DNA of 64,000 nucleotides from Bacteroides faecalis (GCF_003865075.1 NZ_BHWB01000002.1:310001-374000); one strand, 5' to 3'. Shown: positions 42,438-52,879, counted from the first letter of the stretch. Translations and numbers: made by a program. Notes: generated by a model from the letters alone, not told the origin.

Positions 42438-43742
42438 TTATCGACAATTATAGCCATGAAGAGCTTTTATTAATTCGGAATAATACCCTTGTGCTGCAGC
42501 TTTGGCTTGCACATAATTTACTTGTGATGTTTGCCGATAAGTCTGGGCATCGATCACTTCTACCACAGATACTTTGCCTTCATTGTAACGTTCCATCGCC
42601 TTTGCTTCATTCTCTTCTGCTTTAGCAAGCGAACTTTCACTTAAGCGTACCCGCTCGATGGCTTGCGACAAAGATTTACGTGCCACCCCAACTTCAAGTT
42701 CCACCTGATCAGACACTTTATTCAAATTATCTTCAGCCATGCCAATGCGAAGTGAAGAAGCACGCTTCTCACTTCGCCGTTTTCCCCACTCAAAGATGGG
42801 CACGGAAACTTTGGCATAAACTGCATAATTAGGGTCCAGGTCTTTTTTAAAATTATATCCGGGAGATGAATAACTTCCATCTATTCCCACATAAAATTGG
42901 GGCTTGAATTGTGAATCATTTAGTTTCTTTGTACTTTCAGCTATTCTAATATGGTCATAAGCCATATTTACTTCTGGACGCCCCATACCTGTAGCAAGCC
43001 ACAATGAATCATTAACTATCACCATCGGTATTTGCAAATCCAACTCAGTAGAGTGATCTAACTGGATTCCAATCATAGAGTTCAACGCCATCCTGCCTGT
43101 TTCAAAATTACTTTGTGCCTGAAGTAACTGATATTCTGCTTCATTCAATTTCACTTCTGCCATCAACAAATCTTGCGGATCGACAAAACCAACATCTACT
43201 CGTTCTTTGATCGTTTTCACCAAAGCAGCCATCGAGTTTCGAAAGTCTTTAGCTACTGATACTATTTCCATACGAGCAACAGCACTCCAATACTGAATAT
43301 CCGTCTGATAGCAAACTGCATCATTCAAAATTTTCGACTGGTTGCTTGCTAAAGATTGTTGGTGTTGTGCCATCCGAATGGATTCCAGCAAACGACCTCC
43401 CGTATAAACCGGCTGTAATAAAGAAAGAGAGCCACCATACTTCAACTGCTTTCCTTCCACTGTTTTCGACAATCCTAAAGTAGGAATATCCAATGACAAT
43501 TCTAATGGATTTCCCGTATATTGAAAATTAGCAGCACCGGAAAGTTTCGGCTTTAAATCCGCACGCGCAGACTTCTCAACTTCTATGCTAGCAGCAATAT
43601 TTTTTTCTGCAACTTTCAGGTCGTGATTGTAGTCCAATGCCATAGCCCGGTATTTCTCTAACAAGAGACTCTGCTGAGCTAATATAGGCATGGACATACA
43701 AACACTTCCACAACACAACAAACAAACTATTATTTTTTTCAT
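42438..43742 (-). CDS. TolC-family outer-membrane channel of the RND pump
   Basis: This 434-residue protein has a signal peptide (about residues 1-22, MKKIIVCLLCCGSVCMSMPI) and the duplicated helical hairpins of TolC proteins, including LSLLQPVYTGGRLLESIRMA and VYAKVSVPIFEWGKRRSEKR. It lies 2 bp after the RND permease gene. It would form the outer-membrane exit for the AcrAB-like pump. Confidence 0.88.
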   Translation of the reverse strand: MKKIIVCLLCCGSVCMSMPILAQQSLLLEKYRAMALDYNHDLKVAEKNIAASIEVEKSARADLKPKLSGAANFQYTGNPLELSLDIPTLGLSKTVEGKQLKYGGSLSLLQPVYTGGRLLESIRMAQHQQSLASNQSKILNDAVCYQTDIQYWSAVARMEIVSVAKDFRNSMAALVKTIKERVDVGFVDPQDLLMAEVKLNEAEYQLLQAQSNFETGRMALNSMIGIQLDHSTELDLQIPMVIVNDSLWLATGMGRPEVNMAYDHIRIAESTKKLNDSQFKPQFYVGIDGSYSSPGYNFKKDLDPNYAVYAKVSVPIFEWGKRRSEKRASSLRIGMAEDNLNKVSDQVELEVGVARKSLSQAIERVRLSESSLAKAEENEAKAMERYNEGKVSVVEVIDAQTYRQTSQVNYVQAKAAAQGYYSELIKALHGYNCR

Positions 43743-43744
43743 CT

Positions 43745-46700
43745 TTACCTTCCTCTTACTTTATAAAACATAGAATACAATGCAGGAGTCACAAATAATG
43801 TCAGTCCTGTGGCAAATGTCAGCCCGAAAATAATGGTAGCAGCCATACCTCCAAATGCTACGTCAAACAATAGTGGTATCATACCAAAAATAGTAGTTGT
43901 GGCCGCCATCAATACTGGACGGGTTCGAGAAACTGTTGCCTCAATAATTGATGTATATAAATCTATTCCACTTCGATGTTGTATATTAATCTCATCAATC
44001 AATACAATGACATTTTTTATAATCATACCAAGTAATCCTAGCCAACCGGCTATCGGGAAAAAGCCGAAATCAAAACCTGTCAATAACAGACCAATCGCAA
44101 TACCTATCAGCGACAAAGGCAAGACGCATATAATTATAATCGGTTCACGGAAATTACCGAATAAAGCTACCAAAATCACTACTAATGCAAGAAATGCTAA
44201 CGGAAAATATTTAGCAATAGCCTGCATCGCTTCACCTTGATCCTTATACTGGGCATCCCAGAAGAAAGAATAACCTTCGGGCAATTGAATCTTTTCAATT
44301 TCTTTCCTTATTTCTCCATGTACTTCTGCCATAGTATGTCCGGACTTCACACCACACATAGCGGCCATAGACAATTGCCGATTATAAGTTCTTATCTGTG
44401 GAAATTCCCAAGTTGTTTCAATTTGTTCTGTCACTTGCGAAAGTGGAGCTGATTTCTCACCGTTCCAGATTGAAAAATCTCCCAAAGAATTAACATCTAT
44501 AATATCTACATTGCCGGATTTCAGCAAAACAGGCACTTTCTTTTCATCATCCCGATAGACGCCGACAGGTAAACCGTCATTTATCGACTTTACAGATTCC
44601 ATCATAGAGGCTTTTGTAATTCCCAATGCACCGGCTTTGACCGGATCATATTCCGGTCGGATCATCATCGACATATTTCCCCATTCATTACGCGCATCCG
44701 CAACTTTGGGATTTCGACGCATGATTTCAATAGCCTGTCCTACTAATGAATCGAGTACCGCGGGATCCGGTCCCAAGAAACGAGCTTCAATGACCGCCTC
44801 TGTCAGCGGACTTAGTTCGAACTTATTTACTTTAATCAACGGCTCTGGGTATCTTACTGAAATCGAATCTTGCAAACGAGCATGTAGCTGACGAGAAAGT
44901 TTCGAAGTCTTGCACTTCACCAATATTTGAGCATAATTGGACTGAGGTCCAAAAGACACATTAGACAAATAATAGCGTGGAGGTGTGCGACCAATATAGG
45001 TTGATACCATTTCAGCCTCTTCCTGATCTTGAATATAGGTTGCCATTTCCATAGCCATTTTGTCTGTTTCTTCAATTTTAGTCCCTTCGGGAAGCCACAT
45101 ATCTAACGTAAAATATTGCTTATCTAATGCAGGAACAAAAACCTTCGGAATAAACTTAAAACTCCAAGCTGACAACACAAGCATTACGACCATACAACCG
45201 ACTGTTGCATAACGGTGACGAATTACCCACCGTAAAGCAGCCCGGAACTTATCATAATATTTACCTGCAAAAAGTGCCGCCTTAAGTTCGTTGGGTCTAG
45301 GGCGACGGACAAACTCCTGAATGAAGAAAGTAGTCTGTGTCAGCGCAAAGCCCCAACTGAACATCAGCGAAACACCGATCACTACAACTAAGGATGACAG
45401 TAATTCGCCAGTAATATGTGGCGAATAATAGATAGGTAAAAAGGTTAGAATGGCAATAACAGTGGCAGCCAACAGTGGCAAGGCAGTGGAAGAACAGGCT
45501 CTCAAAATAGCGACTCGCTTACGCATTCCTCTTTGCATATTGACCAATACTGAATCGGATACTACAATAGCATTATCGACAAGCATTCCCATTGCAATAA
45601 TAATCGCCGCAAGTGACATACGTTGCAAAGCAATTCCCTGAGAAAGCATTACGATCAATGTAGCAAAAATAGAGAATACCAAACCGCTACCAATCAGTAT
45701 ACCGTTTTTGAATCCTATAAAAAACAATAGAATAGCAATCACTGTCACTACCGAAATAATCAGATTCCAGATAAATCCTTGATTTGCAACTGCTGATTCA
45801 TAGCCTTGATCATAAATAATTTGTAACTCAAAGCCTTCGGGAATTATCTCTGCAAACTGATCAATCCTGACTTTTACAGCTTCAGCCATATCTACTACAT
45901 TACCAGTAGGAACAGTGGATATGGCTACACCTATTGCTGGTTTTCCATCAATCCGCATTTTATTACTGGGTGGTGTCTGGTAGCTCTCTTTTACCTCAGC
46001 GATATCTGCCAAACGGAAATGTTCACCTGTACGTGCCACAATCGTCAAATCCCGGATATCATCCAATGAATAAAAATTTCCGGTAGATTCAATCCGTATT
46101 CTGTCCGTACCCGCATCAATTCCCCCTGCATCGACCACTCTGTTCTGAGCATCAAATGCACGAGATATATCTGCTGTAGTAATACCGCTTCTTGCCATAA
46201 CGGAAGGGCTAAGAATAACATCAATCGTCGGAGATTGTACTCCGTATATTTCGACTTTCGCTACGTCTTTCACTTTAAGCAACTCATTTTTGATAAGTTT
46301 GGCTTGGTCTTCTAACTCCCGGTAAGAGTAGTTTTCTCCGGTCAATCCATAAAAGACTCCTAGTACATCTCCAAAATCATCATTTACTACGGATGGACCG
46401 GCCCCGTCAGGTAATTTTGACTGCACATCATTGACCTTACGCCGAAGTTTATCCCACAACTGTTGCATCTCATCTGCACGAATCTCTTTTTTCACGTAAA
46501 CTGTGATTTTAGAAAGTCCTGCACGATTCTCTGTCTTTAAGAAATATAACTCACCCAACGACTGGATGGATTCTTCCAGTACATCTGTCACTTGAGATTG
46601 AACTTCGGAAGGAGAAGCACCCGGATAAGGAGTCATTACTAATGCCTGTTTAATAGTAAATGGCGCATCTTCTAACTTTCCCATTTTGACATACGCCAAC

Positions 46701-46777
46701 AACCCACCTCCTAATATCAGTATCAACAGCAAAATGGTCACTGACCGTTTCTGCAGGAAATATTTTACAAATTTCAT
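43745..46777 (-). CDS. RND efflux permease (AcrB/HAE1-like)
   Basis: This 1010-residue proton-driven exporter has 12 membrane helices in two repeats with large periplasmic domains. Typical pieces are VMTPYPGASPSEVQSQVTDV near the start, the helix-4 motif IIAMGMLVDNAIVVSDS with the Asp needed for proton relay, and GWLGLLGMIIKNVIVLIDEI and ATTTIFGMIPLLFDVAFGGM near the end. Part of the porter domain resembles heavy-metal and drug types alike, so the substrate is open. It sits between the adaptor and the channel genes with 2-10 bp gaps. Confidence 0.9.
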   Translation of the reverse strand: MKFVKYFLQKRSVTILLLILILGGGLLAYVKMGKLEDAPFTIKQALVMTPYPGASPSEVQSQVTDVLEESIQSLGELYFLKTENRAGLSKITVYVKKEIRADEMQQLWDKLRRKVNDVQSKLPDGAGPSVVNDDFGDVLGVFYGLTGENYSYRELEDQAKLIKNELLKVKDVAKVEIYGVQSPTIDVILSPSVMARSGITTADISRAFDAQNRVVDAGGIDAGTDRIRIESTGNFYSLDDIRDLTIVARTGEHFRLADIAEVKESYQTPPSNKMRIDGKPAIGVAISTVPTGNVVDMAEAVKVRIDQFAEIIPEGFELQIIYDQGYESAVANQGFIWNLIISVVTVIAILLFFIGFKNGILIGSGLVFSIFATLIVMLSQGIALQRMSLAAIIIAMGMLVDNAIVVSDSVLVNMQRGMRKRVAILRACSSTALPLLAATVIAILTFLPIYYSPHITGELLSSLVVVIGVSLMFSWGFALTQTTFFIQEFVRRPRPNELKAALFAGKYYDKFRAALRWVIRHRYATVGCMVVMLVLSAWSFKFIPKVFVPALDKQYFTLDMWLPEGTKIEETDKMAMEMATYIQDQEEAEMVSTYIGRTPPRYYLSNVSFGPQSNYAQILVKCKTSKLSRQLHARLQDSISVRYPEPLIKVNKFELSPLTEAVIEARFLGPDPAVLDSLVGQAIEIMRRNPKVADARNEWGNMSMMIRPEYDPVKAGALGITKASMMESVKSINDGLPVGVYRDDEKKVPVLLKSGNVDIIDVNSLGDFSIWNGEKSAPLSQVTEQIETTWEFPQIRTYNRQLSMAAMCGVKSGHTMAEVHGEIRKEIEKIQLPEGYSFFWDAQYKDQGEAMQAIAKYFPLAFLALVVILVALFGNFREPIIIICVLPLSLIGIAIGLLLTGFDFGFFPIAGWLGLLGMIIKNVIVLIDEINIQHRSGIDLYTSIIEATVSRTRPVLMAATTTIFGMIPLLFDVAFGGMAATIIFGLTFATGLTLFVTPALYSMFYKVRGR

Positions 46778-46787
46778 ATATTCTGTC

Positions 46788-47858
46788 TTACTTTTGAGCT
46801 GTAACTGGCATTACTTGTTTCTGAGATACTACTTCTACAAGCATTCCTTCGGATAGAAAACGCAATTTGCTAATAGCTACTGCTTCACCTGCTTGTAATC
46901 CTCCCTTAACCTCTACTTTCCCATTAGGAAGCAATTCTCCCAAAAGAACTTTTCTCTTTGATACTTTTCCGGTAGTATCATCAACCGTCCAAACATAATC
47001 ACCTTCAGTAGGACGATGACTAAGAGCTGTTTGCGGAATTGTTACCATCTCTGCCGACGAAGAAGAAGGTAGATCGAGCAATACTTTTCCTGAAATACCT
47101 GCAGGCCATTCTCCTTTTTTATTAGGTAGTAAAGCCGTCATCAAAAAAGAAAGGTTATTACGAGTGGTGCTTTTTGAAACATCCACTACTTTAGCTGAAT
47201 ATACTGTATTCGGTCGGACATCAAAACGAACTCCTACATCTTTAATCTGTCCAGACTGAAATGCGATATCCTGCGTAACATAGGCCTCTATCTTTAGCTG
47301 AGTAATATCAATAAATGAAATGACAGGCTGAGTAGCTTTTACATCTTGATACTTTTCAATGTACACCTCTCCCACATATCCATCGAAAGGGGCTACTAAA
47401 TGAGTATCCTCTAAGTCATTAGCAGCAGTTTCAAAAGCTGTTTTCGCTGAAGTATAATCAGCATGTGCTTTTTCGTAAGCACTGGCAGAGATATTATCTT
47501 TTTCAAACAGCACTTTAATTCGCTCAAACTCTGCTTTTGCTTGTTTATATACAGCTTCTGCTTTCTCTTTACGAATACGGAAATCACGTGAATCTATTTC
47601 AGCAATGATGTCTCCCCGATGATAAAAATTACCGGCATATACTTCAAAACGATCAATTGGTCCACCAACTCGAAAAGAAAGTTCTGTCTCTTTAAAGGGT
47701 TTTGAAATAAATGAGAATTCACGAATGGAAGAAGGTACCAAAGTTTCTGCTTTCACCACTTTAATCCTTACCGGTTCTTCTGACTTCTTCTCCCCTTGCC
47801 CGCACGCCGTAAGTAGGCAAAGACAGAAAATGCACATTGAAAATTTAATCATTGTCAT
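46788..47858 (-). CDS. RND periplasmic adaptor lipoprotein
   Basis: This 356-residue protein has a lipoprotein signal (MCIFCLCLLTACGQ with a lipobox L-T-A-C), lipoyl halves (RFEVYAGNFYHRGDIIAEID and LVAPFDGYVGEVYIEKYQDV), a helical hairpin between them and a barrel domain ending in QAGEAVAISKLRFLSEG. It is the first gene of the operon adaptor-permease-channel-LytS-LytTR. No clear promoter box was found upstream. Confidence 0.88.
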   Translation of the reverse strand: MTMIKFSMCIFCLCLLTACGQGEKKSEEPVRIKVVKAETLVPSSIREFSFISKPFKETELSFRVGGPIDRFEVYAGNFYHRGDIIAEIDSRDFRIRKEKAEAVYKQAKAEFERIKVLFEKDNISASAYEKAHADYTSAKTAFETAANDLEDTHLVAPFDGYVGEVYIEKYQDVKATQPVISFIDITQLKIEAYVTQDIAFQSGQIKDVGVRFDVRPNTVYSAKVVDVSKSTTRNNLSFLMTALLPNKKGEWPAGISGKVLLDLPSSSSAEMVTIPQTALSHRPTEGDYVWTVDDTTGKVSKRKVLLGELLPNGKVEVKGGLQAGEAVAISKLRFLSEGMLVEVVSQKQVMPVTAQK

Positions 47859-48014
47859 TCTGTTATAAGTTATTAAGTTATCAACGGCACGAAAATAGAT
47901 GAAAAAGACAAAACCATCCGGAATTTAATTTCTGAGACGGAAAAAGAAGAAGCTCAAACGGAAAAAGAAAAGATGAAATTTCAGACCTTTTGTCTTACTT
48001 ATGTGTTTCCTTAC

Positions 48015-48022
48015 TATCTTTG
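48015..48022 (+). promoter_or_regulatory. -7 box of the NhaC gene
   Basis: TATCTTTG with a TTTG 22 bases upstream. It fixes the gene start at 48055, because an in-frame ATG at 48001 lies before this box. Confidence 0.6.
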
Positions 48023-48054
48023 CAAATCGTAAACAAAAGCCACAATATCTATTT

Positions 48055-49356
48055 ATGACTGAAGAAAGAATTCATAAGAACCGTTCCGGCAGTTGGTGGG
48101 CACTTAGCCCGTTGCTCGTTTTTCTCTGCCTTTATCTGGTAACTTCCATTTTGGTTAATGACTTTTATAAAGTACCTATCACCGTAGCTTTCCTTGTTTC
48201 TTCCTGTTATGCTATTGCTATTACTCGCGGGCTTAAACTGGATCAACGGATTTATCAATTTTCTGTAGGTGCCGCCAATAAGAATATTCTGCTCATGATC
48301 TGGATATTCATCCTTGCCGGTGCTTTTGCACAAAGCGCCAAGCAAATGGGAGCCATTGACGCCACCGTTAATCTGACACTACATATCCTCCCAGATAACT
48401 TATTATTGGCAGGAATATTCATTGCCGCCTGTTTCATTTCCCTGTCTATCGGAACAAGTGTTGGAACCATAGTTGCTCTTACCCCTGTTGCTGTAGGACT
48501 AGCAGAAAAAACAGAAATAGCTCTTCCTTTCATAGTAGCTGTAGTAGTCGGTGGTTCATTCTTTGGAGATAATTTATCTTTTATTTCCGATACCACCATT
48601 GCTTCAACAAAAACTCAGGAATGTGTGATGCGTGATAAGTTCAGGGTAAACTCCATGATTGTGGTTCCAGCTGCAATCATAGTATTGGGCATTTACATCT
48701 TTCAGGGATTGTCCATAACTGCTCCCGCTCAGGTACAAAATATCGAATGGATTAAAGTTATACCTTATATAATAGTATTAGGAACAGCAATTGCAGGAAT
48801 GAACGTCATGCTTGTATTAATTATAGGTATCCTGACAAGTGGAATTATTGGTATATCTACTGGCAGTTTCAGTGTCTTCGACTGGTTCGGAGCAATGGGA
48901 ACAGGTATTACAGGAATGGGAGAATTAATCATCATCACCCTATTAGCCGGAGGTATGCTTGAAACAATCCGTTACAATGGCGGTATTGATTTCATTATTA
49001 AGAAACTGACCCGACACGTTAATGGAAAAAGAGGTGCAGAGCTTAGTATTGCCGCTTTGGTTAGTATAGCTAACTTATGTACTGCCAACAACACTATTGC
49101 TATCATCACAACGGGACCGATTGCCAAAGATATTGCCCAAAAATTTCATCTTGACCGCAGAAAGACAGCTAGTATTCTCGATACTTTCTCCTGTCTGATA
49201 CAAGGAATGATTCCTTATGGAGCACAAATGCTGATTGCCGCGGGACTAGCAAACATCTCTCCTATCAGTATCATCGGTAACCTTTATTATCCATTCACAA
49301 TGGGAACTTGCGCATTGCTGGCTATCCTGTTTCGCTATCCAAAAAGATACTCATAA
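48055..49356 (+). CDS. Na+/H+ antiporter, NhaC family
   Basis: This 433-residue membrane protein has about 11-12 helices and family motifs: GTSVGTIVALTPVAVGLAEK, VVVGGSFFGDNLSFISDTTI and ANLCTANNTIAIITTGPIAK. NhaC-type proteins exchange sodium and protons, though some family members exchange organic acids or amines. It is divergent from the RND operon and followed by the S16 gene, with its own promoter. Confidence 0.85.
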   Translation: MTEERIHKNRSGSWWALSPLLVFLCLYLVTSILVNDFYKVPITVAFLVSSCYAIAITRGLKLDQRIYQFSVGAANKNILLMIWIFILAGAFAQSAKQMGAIDATVNLTLHILPDNLLLAGIFIAACFISLSIGTSVGTIVALTPVAVGLAEKTEIALPFIVAVVVGGSFFGDNLSFISDTTIASTKTQECVMRDKFRVNSMIVVPAAIIVLGIYIFQGLSITAPAQVQNIEWIKVIPYIIVLGTAIAGMNVMLVLIIGILTSGIIGISTGSFSVFDWFGAMGTGITGMGELIIITLLAGGMLETIRYNGGIDFIIKKLTRHVNGKRGAELSIAALVSIANLCTANNTIAIITTGPIAKDIAQKFHLDRRKTASILDTFSCLIQGMIPYGAQMLIAAGLANISPISIIGNLYYPFTMGTCALLAILFRYPKRYS

Positions 49357-49411
49357 AACTGATATTAAGCTCGGTCAGATAATGATAAATCAAAGAAAAA
49401 GAATAGAAATA

Positions 49412-49442
49412 TTTGTCAATCAAAAGAAAAGCCGTATCTTTG
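49412..49442 (+). promoter_or_regulatory. Promoter of the S16 gene
   Basis: TTTG (49412-49415) and TATCTTTG (49435-49442) are 19 bases apart, one of the best consensus promoters in the window. Confidence 0.8.
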
Positions 49443-49501
49443 CGCCCGCTATTACGAGTTAATGGCATAATTCAAATCAATCATTAAAAACAATTAGTAA
49501 A

Positions 49502-50050
49502 ATGGCAACTAGAATCAGATTGCAGAGACACGGACGTAAAAGTTACGCGTTCTATTCAATTGTAATTGCAGACAGCAGAGCACCACGTGATGGTAAATTT
49601 ATTGAGAAGATTGGTACTTTCAACCCGAACACCAATCCTGCTACAGTAGATTTGAATTTCGACGCTGCATTGGCATGGGTGCTGAAAGGTGCTCAACCAA
49701 GTGACACTGTACGTAACATCCTTTCTCGTGAAGGTGTTTACATGAAAAAACATCTTTTGGGTGGCGTAGCTAAAGGCGCATTCGGTGAAGCAGAAGCAGA
49801 CGCTAAATTTGAAGCTTGGAAGAACAACAAACAATCAGGTTTGGCAACTTTGAAAGCTAAAGAAGAAGAAGCGAAGAAAGCTGAAGCTAAAGCACGTTTA
49901 GACGCAGAAAAGAAAATCAACGAAGCAAAATCTAAAGCACTTGCTGAAAAGAAAGCTGCTGAAGAAGCTGCAAAGGTTGCTGCTGAAGCACCTGCAGAAG
50001 AAGCTGCTCCGACTGAGGAAGCTCCTGCAGAAGAAGCTGCTGCTGAATAA
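49502..50050 (+). CDS. rpsP: 30S ribosomal protein S16 with Ala/Lys/Glu-rich tail
   Basis: The first 85 residues match S16 ([60 protein letters not shown]). S16 of most bacteria is about 80-90 residues. This one continues to 182 with a helical tail rich in Lys, Ala and Glu, common in Bacteroidetes S16. It is not followed by rimM or trmD, as it is in many bacteria, but stands alone between its own promoter and terminator. Confidence 0.95.
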   Translation: MATRIRLQRHGRKSYAFYSIVIADSRAPRDGKFIEKIGTFNPNTNPATVDLNFDAALAWVLKGAQPSDTVRNILSREGVYMKKHLLGGVAKGAFGEAEADAKFEAWKNNKQSGLATLKAKEEEAKKAEAKARLDAEKKINEAKSKALAEKKAAEEAAKVAAEAPAEEAAPTEEAPAEEAAAE

Positions 50051-50091
50051 TTCTCGGCAGATTCCCAACAAGAAATTTGGAAAAAGCTATA

Positions 50092-50123
50092 AATCCTCTC
50101 TGGTTCGCCGGAGAGGATTTTTG
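50092..50123 (+). terminator. Terminator of rpsP
   Basis: A 12-bp stem (50092-50103 with 50108-50119, one G-T pair) around a TTCG loop is followed by TTTTG. Confidence 0.88.
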
Positions 50124-50211
50124 TTTTATGCTACAAAACATAGGGCTAGACTTTTCCCTTTCAAAATAAATTGCTTTCCTTTACATGAATATAATTCAAT
50201 ATAAATGCTAT

Positions 50212-50604
50212 ATGGAAACACCTAAAAACGGTTATAAAGTAAAATCTTACAATATTCCTGTCAAACGATATTGCCAAACCCTTGATTTGCGTGATTCTCC
50301 TGAACTAATTACAGAGTACAGAAAAAGACATAGCCAACAAGAAGTATGGCCCGAAATTCTGGAAGATATTCGTGAAGTTGGTATTCTGGAAATGGAAATT
50401 TATATCCTTGCTACTCGGCTGTTTATGATTGTCGAGACTCCTCTTGACTTTGACTGGGATTCAGCAATGGAACGACTGAACACTCTTCCCCGACAACAGG
50501 AATGGGAAGCATATATGTCGATCTTTCAACAAGCAACTCCCGGCATGAGTTCAGCAGAAAAATGGAAACCGTTGGAAAGAATGTTCCACCTATATAATAT
50601 TTAA
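50212..50604 (+). CDS. L-fucose/L-rhamnose mutarotase-like protein
   Basis: This 130-residue protein matches the RhaM/FucM mutarotase fold: VKRYCQTLDLRDSPELITEY, then YRKRHSQQEVWPEILEDIRE with the likely catalytic His40, and the tail WKPLERMFHLYNI. Mutarotases interconvert sugar anomers before isomerisation. An ATG nine codons upstream is possible, but the family does not need it. It lies 17 bp before fucP, which points to L-fucose. Confidence 0.8.
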   Translation: METPKNGYKVKSYNIPVKRYCQTLDLRDSPELITEYRKRHSQQEVWPEILEDIREVGILEMEIYILATRLFMIVETPLDFDWDSAMERLNTLPRQQEWEAYMSIFQQATPGMSSAEKWKPLERMFHLYNI

Positions 50605-50621
50605 AACTACTCCAAACGACT

Positions 50622-51932
50622 ATGAAACACAATAGGCAGTCTATCTTGTCAAAAGATGGAATTAATTATCTTATTCCTTTCATTTTAATTACTTCCTGTT
50701 TTGCCCTGTGGGGATTTGCAAACGACATCACCAATCCGATGGTAAAAGCATTTTCTAAGATATTTCGGATGAGTGCCACTGACGGAACATTAGTTCAAGT
50801 AGCCTTCTATGGCGGTTACTTTGCTATGGCTTTTCCTGCCGCTATCTTTATCCGCAAATATTCCTATAAAGCCGGTATTTTGTTGGGACTGGGTCTATAT
50901 GCTTTCGGAGCTTTCCTATTCTTCCCCGCCAAACTAACTGGAGAATATTATCCGTTTCTGATTGCTTATTTTATACTAACCTGCGGACTTTCTTTTTTAG
51001 AAACGAGCTGCAATCCATATATTCTTTCTATGGGAACGGAAGAAACTGCCACACGACGGTTGAATCTCGCCCAATCTTTTAATCCTATGGGATCACTGCT
51101 CGGAATGTATGTAGCTATGAACTTTATCCAAGCTAGGTTAAATCCAATGTCTAGTATTGACCGTTCACAACTCTGCGAAAATGAATTCCAAACTATTAAA
51201 GAAAGTGATCTTGGAGTACTGATCGCTCCTTATCTTGCTATCGGAATATTGATTCTAATCATGTTAATACTGATACGTATAGTGAAAATGCCTAAAAAAG
51301 GAGAAGAAAATCATCATATCGACTTTTTCCCTACATTGAAGCGTATCTTCTCTCAAGCCCATTACCGAGAAGGAGTGATAACTCAGTTCTTTTATGTAGG
51401 AGTACAAATAATGTGCTGGACATTTATTATTCAGTATGGTACACGATTATTTATGTCACAAGGCATGGATGAGAAAAGTGCAGAGATTTTATCTCAACAA
51501 TATAACATTGTAGCAATGGTTATTTTCTGCATCAGTCGTTTCATCTGTACTTTCATCCTTCGTTATCTGAGTGCCGGAAAACTTCTGATGATTCTGGCTA
51601 TTTTAGGAGCTTTATTTACATTAGGGACAATCTTCTTCCAAAATATCTATGGATTGTATTGTTTAGTTGCTATCTCTGCTTGTATGTCACTTATGTTCCC
51701 TACGATTTACGGTATTGCCTTGAAAGGTTTGGAAGATGACGCTAAATTCGGAGCCGCGGGATTAATTATGGCTATTCTGGGTGGCTCTGTCCTTCCTCCA
51801 TTGCAAGCAAGTATTATTGATTTGAAAGTAATAGGTATCTTCCCTGCTGTCAATGTATCTTTTATCCTGCCTTTTATTTGTTTTCTGGTAATCGTTAGTT
51901 ATGGATATCGGACAATTAAAAGAAAATGCTAG
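50622..51932 (+). CDS. fucP: L-fucose:H+ symporter
   Basis: This 436-residue MFS protein matches FucP, with 12 helices and the family stretches SCFALWGFANDITNPMVKAF in helix 1, QVAFYGGYFAMAFPAAIFIR in helix 2 and LAQSFNPMGSLLGMYVAMNF in helix 4. It imports L-fucose, a host-mucin sugar, with a proton. The mutarotase gene precedes it; fucose isomerase, kinase and aldolase genes are not in the window. Confidence 0.9.
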   Translation: MKHNRQSILSKDGINYLIPFILITSCFALWGFANDITNPMVKAFSKIFRMSATDGTLVQVAFYGGYFAMAFPAAIFIRKYSYKAGILLGLGLYAFGAFLFFPAKLTGEYYPFLIAYFILTCGLSFLETSCNPYILSMGTEETATRRLNLAQSFNPMGSLLGMYVAMNFIQARLNPMSSIDRSQLCENEFQTIKESDLGVLIAPYLAIGILILIMLILIRIVKMPKKGEENHHIDFFPTLKRIFSQAHYREGVITQFFYVGVQIMCWTFIIQYGTRLFMSQGMDEKSAEILSQQYNIVAMVIFCISRFICTFILRYLSAGKLLMILAILGALFTLGTIFFQNIYGLYCLVAISACMSLMFPTIYGIALKGLEDDAKFGAAGLIMAILGGSVLPPLQASIIDLKVIGIFPAVNVSFILPFICFLVIVSYGYRTIKRKC

Positions 51933-52006
51933 GTTGTGATCTCTTATTTTATACTCTAACTTATGATTATTTGTTATCTTTGCTATCATTGATTATATAA
52001 AACACC

Positions 52007-52702
52007 ATGACAACATCAGAAAATATCCGTAAAGAGCTAGAAGCTTTAGCTGACGCCAAATACAAAGAATTTCATTCTTCCCTACTTCCAGGTACTGATA
52101 ATGTGTTAGGAGTACGCATTCCTCAATTACGTACAATGGCAAAGAAAATTGTTAAGCAAAATGATTGGCACTCCTTCATAGAAATAGCTGATACTGAATA
52201 TTATGAAGAAACGATGTTACAAGGAATGATCATCGGGATAGCTAAGACCGATTTTGAAAAGCAAATGAATTATATAAGATTGTTTATTCCTCGTATTGAC
52301 AATTGGGCAGTATGTGATATTTTCTGTGGAGAGCTAAAGACATTAGTAAGAAAAGATAAAGATAAAGTTTGGCTATTTATACAACCTTATTTATATTCTG
52401 ACAAAGAATTTGAAAAACGTTTCGGAATTGTCATGCTATTCCATTATATTAATGAAGAATATATTAACAGATTATTAGAATATGCAGACCTATTTGAACA
52501 TGAAGCATACTATGCCCGTATGGCTATGGCATGGTTGATATCTACTTGTTTTGTGAAATTCCCAGATAAAACAATGGAATATCTAAAACATAGTAAATTA
52601 GATAATTGGACTTTCAACAAAGCATTACAGAAAACAGTAGAATCATTACGTGTAGATAAAGAAACTAAACTACTTATCAAGAGCATGAAACGGAAACTAT
52701 AA
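52007..52702 (+). CDS. AlkD-like DNA alkylation repair protein
   Basis: This 231-residue all-helical protein has the HEAT-like repeats of the DNA alkylation repair (AlkD) family: LPGTDNVLGVRIPQLRTMAK near the start, FIPRIDNWAVCDIFCGELKT with the conserved W-x-x-x-D region and KLDNWTFNKALQKTVESLRV near the end. AlkD removes bulky or positively charged alkylated bases without flipping them. A TATCTTTG box lies at 51975-51982, 25 bp before the start. Confidence 0.85.
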   Translation: MTTSENIRKELEALADAKYKEFHSSLLPGTDNVLGVRIPQLRTMAKKIVKQNDWHSFIEIADTEYYEETMLQGMIIGIAKTDFEKQMNYIRLFIPRIDNWAVCDIFCGELKTLVRKDKDKVWLFIQPYLYSDKEFEKRFGIVMLFHYINEEYINRLLEYADLFEHEAYYARMAMAWLISTCFVKFPDKTMEYLKHSKLDNWTFNKALQKTVESLRVDKETKLLIKSMKRKL

Positions 52703-52726
52703 AAAATGAACTATACGAAAGTACAT

Positions 52727-52749
52727 AAAAAACATCATAATGTTTTTTT
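52727..52749 (+). terminator. Terminator after the AlkD-like gene
   Basis: AAAAAACAT (52727-52735) pairs with ATGTTTTTT (52740-52748). Confidence 0.65.
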
Positions 52750-52879
52750 AAATCACCGCAATCTTTGAAATCGATCATTGGGAAGACTGAATTCAAACAT
52801 TGGGATGTTTTTTATATATCATTATTCAACTTTAAAAAGTCGTTTCCAAAGACATCAAAAGGCTCTTATTTTGAGAATT

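Noticed and set aside
43809..45641. Plus-strand open frames opposite the RND permease gene
   Set aside because: Antisense shadows; composition mirrors the membrane helices of the real gene.
48001..48054. Upstream start of the NhaC gene
   Set aside because: The ATG at 48001 lies before the TATCTTTG box at 48015-48022, so it would not be on the transcript.
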